Positions 1 to 8,853 of a stretch of 64,000 nucleotides of DNA are shown piece after piece. Source of the DNA: Halomonas elongata (GTDB taxonomy: Bacteria > Pseudomonadota > Gammaproteobacteria > Pseudomonadales > Halomonadaceae). The notes below the pieces were generated by a model. It did not search any database. It saw only the letters and a program-made list of their open reading frames with translations, and was not told the origin of the DNA. The stretch is from assembly GCF_029081005.1 (NCBI RefSeq), contig NZ_JAJQTQ010000010.1, positions 1 through 64,000 on the forward strand, read 5' to 3'. A program made the translations under genes and the position numbers. The stretch's first letter is position 1. Each line of letters opens with the position of its first letter.

Positions 1-76
1 GGTAGGACCAGGCGGATTTGAACCGCCGACCTCCACGATGTCAACGTGGCGCTCTAACCAACTGAGCTATGGTCCT
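1..76 (-). tRNA. tRNA-Val (GAC anticodon)
   Basis: Read on the minus strand, the 7-bp acceptor stem AGGACCA pairs with TGGTCCT. The anticodon stem CCACG/CGTGG encloses loop TTGACAT, giving anticodon GAC (valine). The T arm GGCGG-TTCAAAT-CCGCC is perfect. The discriminator is A and the 3' CCA is genome-encoded, but only CC lies inside the window, so the gene is cut by one base at its 3' end. Other tRNA genes may lie just outside the window. Confidence 0.96.
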
Positions 77-183
77 GCGTCTCCGGGCGATGTTCGCCTC
101 GACAACGGATGCGTATTTTACGCATCCCGAACCAGAATGCAACCCCTGTTCGACACGAAGCGATGCGTTCAACGTCCCGGGGA

Positions 184-1692
184 TCAGTGACTTGAGTCAT
201 GCTCCGTGGGTACCGAGCGAACCCTGTCCACCGCTTCCAGCCAGCCAGCATAGAGTCGGCTCCGCTCTTCTTCCGGCATCTCCGGCTCGAAGCTTCGCTC
301 ACAGCGCCAAAGACCGGCGATCTCCTCGAGATCCCGATACCAGCCGAGCCGCAGGCCTGCCAGATAGGCAGCCCCCAGAGCCGTCGTCTCCAGCACCGTG
401 GGCCGGTCGACCCGCACGCCGAGCATGTCGGCCAGGAACTGCATCACCCAGTTGTTGGCCACCATGCCGCCATCGACCCTCAGGGTGCCGGGGGCGGCCG
501 TCATGTCGTCGTTGATGCAGACCTGCAGGTCCCGTGTCTGGTAGCAGACCGCCTGCAGTCCGGCGGCGACGATCTCGGCAATGCCGGTGTCCCGGGTCAG
601 GCCGAGAATGGCGCCTCGCGCCTTGGGATCCCAGTGCGGCGCCCCCAGGCCGGTGAAGGCCGGCACCAGATAGACGCTGTGCCCACGACGCGTCTTGCGA
701 GCCAGGGCTTCGGTCTCGGCGGCATCGGCGAACAGTTGCAGGCCGTCCCTCAGCCACTGCACGGTCGCCCCCGCGACGAAGATGCTGCCTTCCATGGCAT
801 AGGTCGTCACACCGTTCAGCCGATACCCGACCGTCGTCAGCAACCGGTTGCGCGACACGCCCGCCTCATGGCCGGTATTGACGATCATGAAGCAGCCGGT
901 GCCATAGGTACTCTTGCCCATGCCCGGCGAGAAACAGGCCTGCCCGACCAGCGCCGCCTGCTGGTCGCCCGCCACGCCCGCGATGGGCAGTTCTCCCCCC
1001 AGCCATTCGGCCTCGGTGTGGCCGAAATCGTCGCTGGAATCCTTGACCTCCGGCAGCAGGCTATCGGGAATACCGAAGAGTTCCAGCAATGCCGGGTCCC
1101 AGCGCTGCTCATGGATATTGAACAAGGCGGTGCGCGACGCATTGGTGGCATCCGTGGCGTGTACGCGCCCGCCGGTCAGGCGCCAGATGAGAAAGGTATC
1201 GACGGTGCCAAAGGCCAGCTCGCCCCGCTCGGCGCGCTCCCGGGCCCCGCCTACGTTATCCAGAATCCAGGCCAGCTTGGTGGCCGAGAAATAGGGATCG
1301 ATCAACAGGCCGGTGCGGGACTGAACCACCTCGGTATGCCCCGCCTCGCGAAGCCCCTCACAGGTTTCAGCCGTACGCCGGTCTTGCCAGACGATGGCGT
1401 TGTACAGGGGCTTGCCGGTGATACGGTCCCATACCAGCGTGGTTTCCCGCTGATTGGTGATGCCGATGCCGACGATGTCGTCGAACCCGATCCCCGCCTT
1501 TTCGATGGCCTCCCGGCAGGTAGCGATCACCGTCTCCCAGAGCGCCTCGGGGTCGTGCTCGACCCAACCATCCTCGGGAAACTGCTGCGGGAACTCACGC
1601 TGAGCGGTAATGGCGACATGCCCCTCGCGATCGAAGAGAATGGCGCGGGAACTGGTGGTGCCCTGATCGATGGCGAGCAGATGAGAAGCCAT
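184..1692 (-). CDS. glpK: Glycerol kinase
   Basis: A 502-aa FGGY-family kinase that phosphorylates glycerol to sn-glycerol-3-phosphate in the cytoplasm. The N-terminal phosphate-binding motif DQGTTSSR lies at residues 9-16, [13 protein letters not shown] in the middle, and the adenosine-region motif [14 protein letters not shown] near residue 410. The start MASHLLAID follows an AGGA ribosome site; a longer reading with ten extra residues has no such site. The gene is divergent from glpR with about 220 bp between them, where a GlpR-type operator sits. No glpF facilitator gene is adjacent, unlike in E. coli, so glycerol entry is encoded elsewhere or is passive. Confidence 0.97.
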   Translation of the reverse strand: MASHLLAIDQGTTSSRAILFDREGHVAITAQREFPQQFPEDGWVEHDPEALWETVIATCREAIEKAGIGFDDIVGIGITNQRETTLVWDRITGKPLYNAIVWQDRRTAETCEGLREAGHTEVVQSRTGLLIDPYFSATKLAWILDNVGGARERAERGELAFGTVDTFLIWRLTGGRVHATDATNASRTALFNIHEQRWDPALLELFGIPDSLLPEVKDSSDDFGHTEAEWLGGELPIAGVAGDQQAALVGQACFSPGMGKSTYGTGCFMIVNTGHEAGVSRNRLLTTVGYRLNGVTTYAMEGSIFVAGATVQWLRDGLQLFADAAETEALARKTRRGHSVYLVPAFTGLGAPHWDPKARGAILGLTRDTGIAEIVAAGLQAVCYQTRDLQVCINDDMTAAPGTLRVDGGMVANNWVMQFLADMLGVRVDRPTVLETTALGAAYLAGLRLGWYRDLEEIAGLWRCERSFEPEMPEEERSRLYAGWLEAVDRVRSVPTEHDSSH

Positions 1693-1765
1693 GAAAGCGT
1701 CCTGTTGTTGTGAGAAGCGCAACCCTCGGCGCTTCCAGGTCGGCCAATTTCGTTTTGCAACGGCA

Positions 1766-1783
1766 ATGTTCGTTTACGATCAT
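1766..1783. promoter_or_regulatory. Putative GlpR operator before glpK
   Basis: ATGTTCGTTTACGATCAT is an 18-bp near-palindrome (arms ATGTTCG and CGATCAT, one mismatch) that closely resembles the known E. coli GlpR operator. A weaker copy with the core TTTCGTTTT starts about 20 bp upstream, near 1746. The site lies 74 bp before the glpK start codon, within the glpK-glpR divergent region, so binding could repress glpK and perhaps glpR itself. Confidence 0.7.
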
Positions 1784-1914
1784 AAAGCCTACTCCAGTGA
1801 TCCGGGCCACTCAATTGAAGAAAGCCCATCATCACTACGACCTTCGGCGCATACGGCCGATTCGCTGCATCACTGCCATCGATACAGTAGAATCGTCGAC
1901 ATCAAGGAGTCGCC

Positions 1915-2673
1915 ATGAATCAACAACAACGCCAGGCCAGCATTCTCGAACTGGTAGGACGCCAGGGCTACGCCAGCATCGAGCAGCTCACCGACCATTT
2001 CGCGGTCACGCCACAGACCATACGTCGGGATCTCAACCAGCTCTCGGGCGAGGGCCGCATTCGCCGCGTCCATGGCGGCGCCGGACTCGAGTCGAGTACG
2101 GTCAACACGGCCTACTCGACCCGCAAGACTCTGAATCTCGAGGCCAAGCAGCGCATCGCCGCCCTGCTCGCTCGACAGGTGCCCGATCATGCGTCGTTGT
2201 TCATCAATATCGGCACCAGCAACGAGGTCATCGCCGAGGCGCTACTGCATCACCACGGCCTGGAAGTCATCACCAACAACCTCAATGTCGCCGCCATCCT
2301 GCAGCACAAGGACGATTTCAACGTCATCATCGCCGGTGGCCAGATACGCTCCCGGGACGGGGGCATCATCGGCGAAGCCACCATCGACTTCATCAACCAG
2401 TTCAAGGTCGACTACGGCATCATCGGCATCAGCGGCATCGATGAAGACGGCTCGTTGCTCGAGTTCGACTATCAGGAAGTGCGTGTCGCCCAGGCGATCA
2501 TCCACAATTCCCGGCAAGTCTTCCTGGCAGCCGATCACTCCAAGTTCCAGCGCAATCCCGTGGTACGCCAGGGCAATCTGTCCCAGCTCAACGCCCTGTT
2601 TACCGATCGTGAGCCTCCGGAAAGCATCAAGCGATTGCTGCATCAGCATGATGTGACCCTCTACCTGGCCTGA
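1915..2673 (+). CDS. glpR: DeoR-family glycerol-3-phosphate regulon repressor
   Basis: A 252-aa DeoR-family regulator. The N-terminal helix-turn-helix (residues about 6-57) carries the DeoR signature [18 protein letters not shown] followed by RVHGGAG. The C-terminal sugar-phosphate sensing domain includes [13 protein letters not shown] and [14 protein letters not shown]. An AAGGAG ribosome site precedes the ATG. It lies between glpK (divergent) and glpD (same strand), which supports the assignment as the repressor released by glycerol-3-phosphate. The length matches E. coli GlpR (252 aa). Confidence 0.95.
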   Translation: MNQQQRQASILELVGRQGYASIEQLTDHFAVTPQTIRRDLNQLSGEGRIRRVHGGAGLESSTVNTAYSTRKTLNLEAKQRIAALLARQVPDHASLFINIGTSNEVIAEALLHHHGLEVITNNLNVAAILQHKDDFNVIIAGGQIRSRDGGIIGEATIDFINQFKVDYGIIGISGIDEDGSLLEFDYQEVRVAQAIIHNSRQVFLAADHSKFQRNPVVRQGNLSQLNALFTDREPPESIKRLLHQHDVTLYLA

Positions 2674-2786
2674 GCCCTCGCGCTCTCTGGCAACCCGTCG
2701 CCAGCCCCCTTCTTCCTGTATCGGCGCTCGCCGACGCTCTCCCCTGGTCAGCCCGTCTCGTCCGCCATCCGGGACGCGGCGACTTG

Positions 2787-2846
2787 ATGTTCGAATTCGA
2801 TTGTTATATTTTCGTTTTCAAACACATCATGTTCACCTATGAACCC
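2787..2846. promoter_or_regulatory. Triple GlpR-type operator array before glpD
   Basis: Three 18-bp near-palindromes begin at 2787 (ATGTTCGAATTCGATTGT), 2808 (ATTTTCGTTTTCAAACAC) and 2829 (ATGTTCACCTATGAACCC). Successive starts are exactly 21 bp apart, two helical turns, placing all three on one DNA face. Each keeps the GlpR-like half-site ATGTTC or ATTTTC. The last copy ends 27 bp before the glpD start codon. The repressor assignment is inferred from the neighbouring glpR gene. Confidence 0.65.
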
Positions 2847-2873
2847 GGCAGCTTGCCGGTCGGAGCTTGTGCG

Positions 2874-4379
2874 ATGGGCACTTCCATGGATGACACCCTG
2901 GACCTTTTCGTGATCGGCGGCGGCATCAACGGCACCGGCATCGCGACCGACGCCGCCGGTCGCGGCCTGTCGGTCGCGCTGTGCGAACAGGCCGACCTGG
3001 CCAGCGCCACCTCCTCGGCCAGCAGCAAATTGATTCACGGCGGCCTGCGCTACCTGGAACACCACGAGTTTCGTCTCGTCAGGGAAGCCTTGCGCGAGCG
3101 CGAGGTGCTGCTCGCCAAGGCACCGCACATCATCCGCCCCCTGCGCTTCGTGCTGCCGCATCGTGCTCACTTGCGACCCGCCTGGATGCTGCGAGCCGGC
3201 CTGTTCCTCTACGACCATCTCGGCAAGCGTCAACGACTCTCCGGCTCCCGGGGAATTCGCCTGTCGTCATCGCTTGGCTTGAAACCGGACATGCGACGCG
3301 GCTTCGAATACTCGGATTGCTGGGTCGATGACGCTCGGCTGGTCGTGCTCAATGCCATGCATGCCAAACGGCATGACGCCGACATCATGGTCAGGACACG
3401 CTGCATCGCCGCTCGGGATCATGGCGATCATTGGGAAATCGAGCTGGAAGACGGCGACAACGGCCGTCGCTTCACGCGCCGCGCCCGAGCCCTGGTCAAT
3501 GCGGCAGGCCCCTGGGTCGACAGTGTGGTACGCGGCCAGGCAGGTCGGGCCTCACGATACGGCGTCCGCATGATCCAGGGCAGCCACTTGATCGTGCCGC
3601 GACGCAACGCCGACGAACGGGCTTTCATCCTGCAGAACACCGACCAGCGCATCGTCTTCGTCCTGCCCTACGAAGAAGACTTCAGCCTGATCGGTACCAC
3701 CGACCGTCGCTATCAGGGCGACCCGTCCCGGGTCGAGGCCAGCGAGGAAGAGATCGAGTACCTGCTCAAGGTCGTCAACGACCACTTCACCACACCCCTG
3801 ACACGACGCGATGTGCTGCGTACCTTTTCTGGCGTCCGCCCCCTGTGCGACGACGAGTCGGCGGACCCCTCCGCCATGACCCGCGACTATACGCTGGACC
3901 TGGACGACAGCAGCGGCGCGCCGCTGCTGTCGGTGTTCGGCGGCAAGATCACCACCTATCGCAAGCTCGCCGAAGCCGCTCTCGACGAACTCTCCCCTCA
4001 CTTCCCCGCGATGGGCGACAACTGGACGGCGAACACCGCACTACCCGGTGGCGATATCGACGATCAGGAAGGCTTCGCGACCCGCCTCGAGACCGACTTC
4101 CCCTTCCTGAGCAAGACTCAGGCACAACGTTTCGCGCGCAGCTATGGATCGCTCTGCCTGGCGTTCCTGGACGGCACCCGCTGCGCCGAGGATCTCGGCG
4201 AGTCATTCGGCGCCGGCCTGACCGCCGCCGAAGTCGACTACCTGGTGGAACACGAATGGGCGCGTCGACCGGAAGACATCCTGTGGCGACGCACCAAGCT
4301 GGCCTTGCGACTGACATCCGACCAGCAGCAACGCCTGGCGGAGTATCTGACGCGCGAGCGTCTCACCGCTATCGCCTAG
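2874..4379 (+). CDS. glpD: Aerobic glycerol-3-phosphate dehydrogenase
   Basis: A 501-aa FAD enzyme of the inner membrane face that oxidises glycerol-3-phosphate to dihydroxyacetone phosphate and passes electrons to quinone. The FAD-binding motif LFVIGGGINGTGIATDAAGR is at the N terminus, followed by ATSSASSKLIHGGLRYLEH, GFEYSDCWVDDARLV and the family block TFSGVRPLCDDES. The start MGTSMDD was chosen because family members begin a few residues before the FAD motif and GGAG lies about 10 bp upstream; a reading opening at 2784 would overlap the operator array. A possible later start is at 2886. Confidence 0.96.
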   Translation: MGTSMDDTLDLFVIGGGINGTGIATDAAGRGLSVALCEQADLASATSSASSKLIHGGLRYLEHHEFRLVREALREREVLLAKAPHIIRPLRFVLPHRAHLRPAWMLRAGLFLYDHLGKRQRLSGSRGIRLSSSLGLKPDMRRGFEYSDCWVDDARLVVLNAMHAKRHDADIMVRTRCIAARDHGDHWEIELEDGDNGRRFTRRARALVNAAGPWVDSVVRGQAGRASRYGVRMIQGSHLIVPRRNADERAFILQNTDQRIVFVLPYEEDFSLIGTTDRRYQGDPSRVEASEEEIEYLLKVVNDHFTTPLTRRDVLRTFSGVRPLCDDESADPSAMTRDYTLDLDDSSGAPLLSVFGGKITTYRKLAEAALDELSPHFPAMGDNWTANTALPGGDIDDQEGFATRLETDFPFLSKTQAQRFARSYGSLCLAFLDGTRCAEDLGESFGAGLTAAEVDYLVEHEWARRPEDILWRRTKLALRLTSDQQQRLAEYLTRERLTAIA

Positions 4380-4420
4380 TGCCCTGTTTCGGAGGTTCGT
4401 TGAAGAGGTGGCGGCGGCGT

Positions 4421-5017
4421 TTATCGCTCGGGCACCGCCACCACCTCGGCAGGCTGCAAGGGCGGTCGGTCACGGTGGCGGCGCAGGTCCACGCCGGCCA
4501 GCGCCGTCAGCAGGATCTGCAGCGGATCGCCGTGACTCACCAGCAACACGACCTCGCCCTCGTAGCGACGTTCCAGTCCACGCATGACCGCGACCATGCG
4601 CTCGGCGACCGTCTCGACAGATTCGACGCCGAAGTGTTCATGGCTGGCATCCTTGGCATCCCGGGCCCAGGCATCCGCGTAACGGGCGTCCTCGCCGCCA
4701 TCGAGCTCTCCGAACCCCCGCTCGCGCAGGCCGGCGTCCGATGTCGGGGCGACGCCAAAGTATTCTGCCACCCGGGCCGCCGTCTGGGTCGTGCGCAGGA
4801 AGTCGGAATGCACGACCCGTGTTGGTCTGGCCCAGCGCCAGGCCGCCAGGGTCTCTCCCACCTCTGTCTGCCCGCGAGCAGACAGCCCGAACGAGGCGAT
4901 ACCCCGTGCCGGTGAACTGATGATGCGCTCTTGGCGATTGGCCTCGCTGTGGCCGTGGCGCATCAGCAGATAGCCATTACGGAAACTCGGCGAGCCGAAC
5001 GGTAAAGTGTTTGACAT
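4421..5017 (-). CDS. Histidine phosphatase family protein
   Basis: A 198-aa protein of the phosphoglycerate-mutase-like superfamily. The catalytic motif LLMRHGHSEAN has the nucleophilic His at residue 21, and a second histidine motif LVSHGDPLQILL lies near the C terminus. A glutamate-rich region, RERGFGELDGG, supplies the probable acid. The substrate cannot be read from the sequence. It is convergent with glpD and divergent from phnD, sharing with phnD a control region that contains a 34-bp palindrome. The start at MSNTLPFGS has only a weak ribosome site, so the N terminus is uncertain. Confidence 0.85.
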   Translation of the reverse strand: MSNTLPFGSPSFRNGYLLMRHGHSEANRQERIISSPARGIASFGLSARGQTEVGETLAAWRWARPTRVVHSDFLRTTQTAARVAEYFGVAPTSDAGLRERGFGELDGGEDARYADAWARDAKDASHEHFGVESVETVAERMVAVMRGLERRYEGEVVLLVSHGDPLQILLTALAGVDLRRHRDRPPLQPAEVVAVPER

Positions 5018-5051
5018 CGAACTGACACAAACCCTAGATTGCAGAAGAGGC

Positions 5052-5085
5052 TTTCGAAAAAAGACATTCATGTCAATTTTCGAAA
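5052..5085. promoter_or_regulatory. 34-bp palindrome between the phosphatase gene and phnD
   Basis: The sequence is TTTCGAAA-AAA-GACAT-TC-ATGTC-AAT-TTTCGAAA, a two-arm inverted repeat centred at 5068/5069 with 13 of 16 arm positions in the outer and inner boxes pairing exactly and mismatches only in the 3-bp spacers. It lies 40 bp before the phnD start and 34 bp before the phosphatase start, a good position for an operator acting on both genes. It does not fit the Pho box (CTGTCAT direct repeats). The regulator is unknown. Confidence 0.6.
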
Positions 5086-5125
5086 AAAGCACTCCATTTT
5101 ATAACAACAATCGTCGAGGTACGCC

Positions 5126-6118
5126 ATGCGACGCATCCCCGCTCCTGCGGCCCGGCCCGTACTGGCCGCGTCCGCCCTGTTGCCATTACTGCTGGCCACC
5201 GGCCCCGCCATGGCGCAGGAAGACTGCCCCCGCGGTGACCTGGATTCCATCTATTGCGACAGGGATGGTGATCTGGTCGCCGACCGACCGGAGGACGAGT
5301 CCGAATGGGCCAACCCAGACACGCTGATATTCGCCTATACCCCGGTCGAGGATCCGGCAATCTATTCGGATATCTGGCAACCCTTCATCGAGCACATGGA
5401 AGACGTGACCGGGCGCGATGTACGTTTCTTCGCCGTCCAGTCCAACTCCGCCCAGGTCGAGGCGATGCGCAGTGGACGCCTGCATGTTGCCGGTTTCTCC
5501 ACCGGCCCTACTCCCTTTGCGGTCAACCTGGCCGGCGCCGTGCCCTTCGCCTTGATGGGCTCCGACGACGGGCGCTTCGGCTACACCCTGCAGCTGTATA
5601 CCCATGTCGACTCGGGCATCGACGAGGTCACAGACCTCAAGGGCAAACGCGTGGCACACACCTCCCCCACCTCCAACTCGGGCAATCAGGCCCCGCGCGC
5701 CCTGTTCCCCGAACTCGGTATCGTGCCCGGCGAGGATTACGAAGTGCTCTACTCGGGCAGCCATGACCAGTCGATGCTGGGCGTGGTGGCCCAGGACTAC
5801 GATGCCGCCCCGGTGGCCTCGGAGGTCGTCGATCGCATGGCCGCCCGGGGACTGTACGACCCCGATGATGTGAAGATCCTCTACGAATCCGATCCGTTCC
5901 CGACCACGTCCTATACCCATGCCCACAATCTGGCCCCCGAGCTGGTCGAGAAGATCGAGGAGGCGTTCTTCACCTTCGACTTCAAGGGTACCGAGCTCGG
6001 CGAGGAATTCGAGGGCGTGGAGAAGTTCATCCCCATCAACTACCAGGAAAACTGGAAGGTCATTCGTACCATCCAGACGGCCAACGGCGTCGAGTATACC
6101 CCCGACAACCTGCAGTGA
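5126..6118 (+). CDS. phnD: Phosphonate/phosphite-type ABC transporter substrate-binding protein
   Basis: A 330-aa periplasmic binding protein. The signal peptide covers residues 1-30, with hydrophobic core LAASALLPLLLATG and a cleavage site after AMA. The mature protein carries PhnD-family features: an early YTPVEDPAIYSDIWQPF block, the ligand-loop region AGFSTGPTPFAVN, and HTSPTSNSGNQAPRALF with the phosphate-contacting Ser/Thr cluster. It starts the phnD-phnC-phnE-phnE operon. An aspartate-rich insert, DLDSIYCDRDGDLVAD, just after the signal peptide is longer than in E. coli PhnD. No C-P lyase genes are nearby, so the ligand could be phosphite, a phosphonate or another phosphorus compound. 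Confidence 0.9.
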   Translation: MRRIPAPAARPVLAASALLPLLLATGPAMAQEDCPRGDLDSIYCDRDGDLVADRPEDESEWANPDTLIFAYTPVEDPAIYSDIWQPFIEHMEDVTGRDVRFFAVQSNSAQVEAMRSGRLHVAGFSTGPTPFAVNLAGAVPFALMGSDDGRFGYTLQLYTHVDSGIDEVTDLKGKRVAHTSPTSNSGNQAPRALFPELGIVPGEDYEVLYSGSHDQSMLGVVAQDYDAAPVASEVVDRMAARGLYDPDDVKILYESDPFPTTSYTHAHNLAPELVEKIEEAFFTFDFKGTELGEEFEGVEKFIPINYQENWKVIRTIQTANGVEYTPDNLQ

Positions 6119-6205
6119 GTCGGGTTCACGAGCTCAGTCGAGGGCGGCCTTCCACAGCCGCCCGCCTCCTTGCTTCCTGCATTCAGGTATTCACCGGACG
6201 CCGCC

Positions 6206-7009
6206 ATGCTCGAAATCTCCGGCCTGACCAAGCGTTACGGCCAGGACGCGCCGGTTCTCACCGGCCTGGACCTGACCGTTGAAGGCAACAGTATTATCGC
6301 CATCGTCGGCGCCTCGGGCGCCGGCAAGAGCACCATGCTTCGATGCATCAACCGTCTCGTCGAGCCGACCTCCGGCTCGATCCGGCTCAATGGCCATGAA
6401 CTGGTCGACCTGAAGGGCGCCGAGCTGAGGCGCGCCCGTCGCCGCATCGGCATGGTCTTTCAGGGCTTCAACCTCATCGACCGCCTCACCGTGATGGAGA
6501 ACGTGCTCGCCGGTCGCCTGGGCTACGTCAATCTCTTCCAGGCAGTGACGCGGCGCTACCCTGCTTCGGACATCGAGCGCGCCTTCCAGCTCATGGAGCG
6601 AGTCGACATCGCCCACTATGCCAACAAGCGGGCCGATGAACTGTCCGGCGGCGAGCGCCAGCGGGTAGGCGTAGTGCGCGCCCTGATGCAGGAGCCTGAG
6701 GTACTGTTGGCCGACGAGCCCACCGCCTCGCTCGATCCGCGCACATCCGAACAGATCATGATGCTGTTGCAGAGCCTGGCCAGCGAGTTGTCGCTGCCGG
6801 TACTGATCAACATTCACAATGTCGGCCAGGCCAAGACCTACACCGAGCGCATCGTCGGACTGCGCCACGGCAGGATGATCTTCGATGGCCTCCCCGATGA
6901 CTTCACCCATGATGCTCTCGAGGCCGTCTACGGCGGTATCGAGGCCTCGGATGAGTCCATCGCGCCGGCGGCGAAACGGCAACGCGAGGTGCCTCATGAA
7001 CCGTTCTGA
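6206..7009 (+). CDS. phnC: Phosphonate-type ABC transporter ATP-binding protein
   Basis: A 267-aa ABC ATPase that powers the PhnE permeases. Walker A GASGAGKST is at residues 35-43, the signature LSGGERQRVGVVRAL near 150, Walker B VLLADEPTASLD directly after, and the switch His in INIHNVGQAKTY. The INIHNVGQAK block is typical of PhnC. The start MLEISGLTKRYG matches the family N terminus; a longer reading would add twelve unconserved residues. The 3' end overlaps the first phnE by 14 bp, indicating coupled translation. Confidence 0.94.
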   Translation: MLEISGLTKRYGQDAPVLTGLDLTVEGNSIIAIVGASGAGKSTMLRCINRLVEPTSGSIRLNGHELVDLKGAELRRARRRIGMVFQGFNLIDRLTVMENVLAGRLGYVNLFQAVTRRYPASDIERAFQLMERVDIAHYANKRADELSGGERQRVGVVRALMQEPEVLLADEPTASLDPRTSEQIMMLLQSLASELSLPVLINIHNVGQAKTYTERIVGLRHGRMIFDGLPDDFTHDALEAVYGGIEASDESIAPAAKRQREVPHEPF

Positions 7010-7796
7010 GACGCCCCGCACCTGGCGCAAGCCACCCTTCATCGCCAACCCCTGGCTGCGCTACGGCATACTGGCCGTTACCGCCACCTATCTCGTCTGG
7101 GCCTTCGCCACCCTGCCGTTCAACTGGCAGCGCATCGCCGAGGGCCTGCCTCGTTCCGCACGCATCTTCGGCGGCGGCTTCCCGCCGAATTTCTCGCGTG
7201 CCGACCTGCTGTTGACGGGCTTCGTGGAGAGCCTGCAGATCGCCATCCTGGCGACCCTGCTCGGTGTCGCCCTGTCGATCCCCTTCGCCATCATGGCGGC
7301 CCGCAATATCGCGCCGCTGCCCGTCTACCTGCTGGGCAGAGCGGTGATCATCGTGTCGCGCAGCTTCCACCCGGTGATCGTGGCGATCCTGTTCGTCGCC
7401 GCCGTGGGATTCGGCCCGCTCGCCGGCATCCTGACCCTGACCCTCTACTCCATCGGTTTCGTCGGCAAACTGCTCGCCGAGGAGATCGAAGAGATCGACT
7501 GGGGACAGGTGGAGGCCATTCGAGCCGCCGGCGCAGGCTACCTGGCCACCCTCTGCTACGCCGTCTTCCCGCAGATCCTGCCACGCCAGGTCGGGTTGTC
7601 GATGTATCAGCTCGACAGCAACCTGCGCGCCTCTGCGGTCGTCGGTATCGTCGGCGCCGGCGGCATCGGCAGCACGCTGATGAATGCCTTCGGCCGCTAC
7701 GACTACGATTTCGCCTTCGCCATCCTGCTGGTCATCATCGCCGTTATCCTGGTCAGCGAAGGCATCAGTGGCTGGGTGAGGAAACGTTTATGGTAG
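6996..7796 (+). CDS. phnE: Phosphonate-type ABC transporter permease, first copy
   Basis: A 266-aa inner-membrane permease. About six hydrophobic segments are visible, starting with LRYGILAVTATYLVWAFATL. The EAA-loop region with coupling-helix sequence LAEEIEEIDWGQVEAIRAAG is followed by AVFPQILPRQVGLSMYQ, and the block VVGIVGAGGIGSTLM is diagnostic of PhnE. The ATG at 6996 lies inside the end of phnC. It probably forms a heterodimer with the second PhnE encoded next. The arrangement D-C-E-E is common for phosphonate and phosphite importers. Confidence 0.93.
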   Translation: MNRSETPRTWRKPPFIANPWLRYGILAVTATYLVWAFATLPFNWQRIAEGLPRSARIFGGGFPPNFSRADLLLTGFVESLQIAILATLLGVALSIPFAIMAARNIAPLPVYLLGRAVIIVSRSFHPVIVAILFVAAVGFGPLAGILTLTLYSIGFVGKLLAEEIEEIDWGQVEAIRAAGAGYLATLCYAVFPQILPRQVGLSMYQLDSNLRASAVVGIVGAGGIGSTLMNAFGRYDYDFAFAILLVIIAVILVSEGISGWVRKRLW

Positions 7797-8602
7797 AAGG
7801 ACAAACCGAGCCCGCCGTCGACCGGGTGTGGCGCCGCTACGACCGCCGCCAGCGACTGATTCGCTATGCCGTCGTTCTCGCCGTGATGATGGCCGTGGTC
7901 TGGGCGGTGCGTGACATCGATATCTTCTGGCCCTGGGTCTGGGATGCCCCGAATCAGATCTCGAACCTGGGCGCGCGCATGTGGCCCCCCGATCCGACGC
8001 GCCTCGGCGCGATCGTCGCGGCCATGCTGGAAACCGTGCATATCGCGACCCTGGCGACCATGCTGACCATCTTCATCGCCCTGCCGGTCTCCTACATCGC
8101 GGCCCAGAACACGACACCCAATCGCGCCTGCCTGTGGCTCGGGCGTTTCATTCTGGTGGCCAGTCGTTCCGTCAACACTATCATCTGGGCCCTGTTGTTC
8201 GTGGCCATCTTCGGCCCCGGCGTGCTCGCCGGGATTCTGGCCATCATGTTCCGATCGGTGGGGTTCATCGGCAAGCTGATGGGCGAGGCCATCGAAGAGA
8301 TCGACAAACGCCCGGTCGAGGCCATGGAAGCCACCGGCGCGTCCAAGGCCAAGATCATCGCCTATGCGGTGGTCCCCCAGGTGATGCCGGCCTTCTTCGC
8401 CATCATCATCCTCCGCTGGGACATCAACATCCGGGAATCCACCGTGCTGGGCCTGGTCGGCGCCGGCGGCATCGGCGTGATCCTTCAGGGGGCTATCGAT
8501 ACTTTCGCCTGGCCCACCGTGGCTACCATCCTCATCGCCATCATCGCCCTGGTGCTGATCGGCGAGGCGCTGACCAGCCTGTTACGGCGCAAGGTACTCT
8601 AA
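7790..8602 (+). CDS. phnE: Phosphonate-type ABC transporter permease, second copy
   Basis: A 270-aa permease paralogous to the preceding gene, overlapping it by 7 bp. It has the same coupling block, GEAIEEIDKRPVEAMEATGA, and the PhnE motif LGLVGAGGIGVILQG, with about six membrane segments. The N terminus carries a short charged cytoplasmic tail (VDRVWRRYDRRQRLIR). It is the last gene of the operon; a 140-bp MITE-like element begins 11 bp after its stop codon. Confidence 0.92.
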   Translation: MVEGQTEPAVDRVWRRYDRRQRLIRYAVVLAVMMAVVWAVRDIDIFWPWVWDAPNQISNLGARMWPPDPTRLGAIVAAMLETVHIATLATMLTIFIALPVSYIAAQNTTPNRACLWLGRFILVASRSVNTIIWALLFVAIFGPGVLAGILAIMFRSVGFIGKLMGEAIEEIDKRPVEAMEATGASKAKIIAYAVVPQVMPAFFAIIILRWDINIRESTVLGLVGAGGIGVILQGAIDTFAWPTVATILIAIIALVLIGEALTSLLRRKVL

Positions 8603-8612
8603 ACGAACGTAA

Positions 8613-8752
8613 GAGGGTGTTTACAAATTACTACGCTCGACCATACAGCGTTGAAATCCGGCTCGAAGTGCTCATTTTGTACGGCTAAACTCCGCGTTCT
8701 TGCCGAGTTCCGCCTTGTCTGGCTGTCGCTCGTGACTTTTGTAAACACCCTC
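8613..8752. mobile_element. 140-bp MITE-like element with perfect terminal inverted repeats
   Basis: Perfect terminal inverted repeats GAGGGTGTTTACAAA (8613-8627) and TTTGTAAACACCCTC (8738-8752) bound a 140-bp unit. The trinucleotide TAA flanks both ends (8610-8612 and 8753-8755) and fits a target-site duplication. There is no coding capacity inside, so it would need a transposase in trans. The family is unassigned; a 3-bp TNA-type duplication occurs in some IS5-group elements, but that link is a guess. It sits between the phn operon and the next gene. Confidence 0.72.
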
Positions 8753-8853
8753 TAAAGCAACGATGGAGAATACGGCGAACGCCACTCCCCTCGCTCCGGC
8801 ATCCGGGGTATGCTCCGCAGGACACCCGCAGGCATCGACATGGAGGACGTGCC

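Noticed and set aside
199-1713. A 504-codon open frame on the plus strand across glpK
   Set aside because: It is antisense to a clear glycerol kinase gene, has no recognisable domain and follows from GC-rich codon bias.
5040-5125. A Pho box before phnD
   Set aside because: There are no CTGTCAT-like direct repeats with 11-bp period; the GACAT/ATGTC boxes are inverted, not direct.
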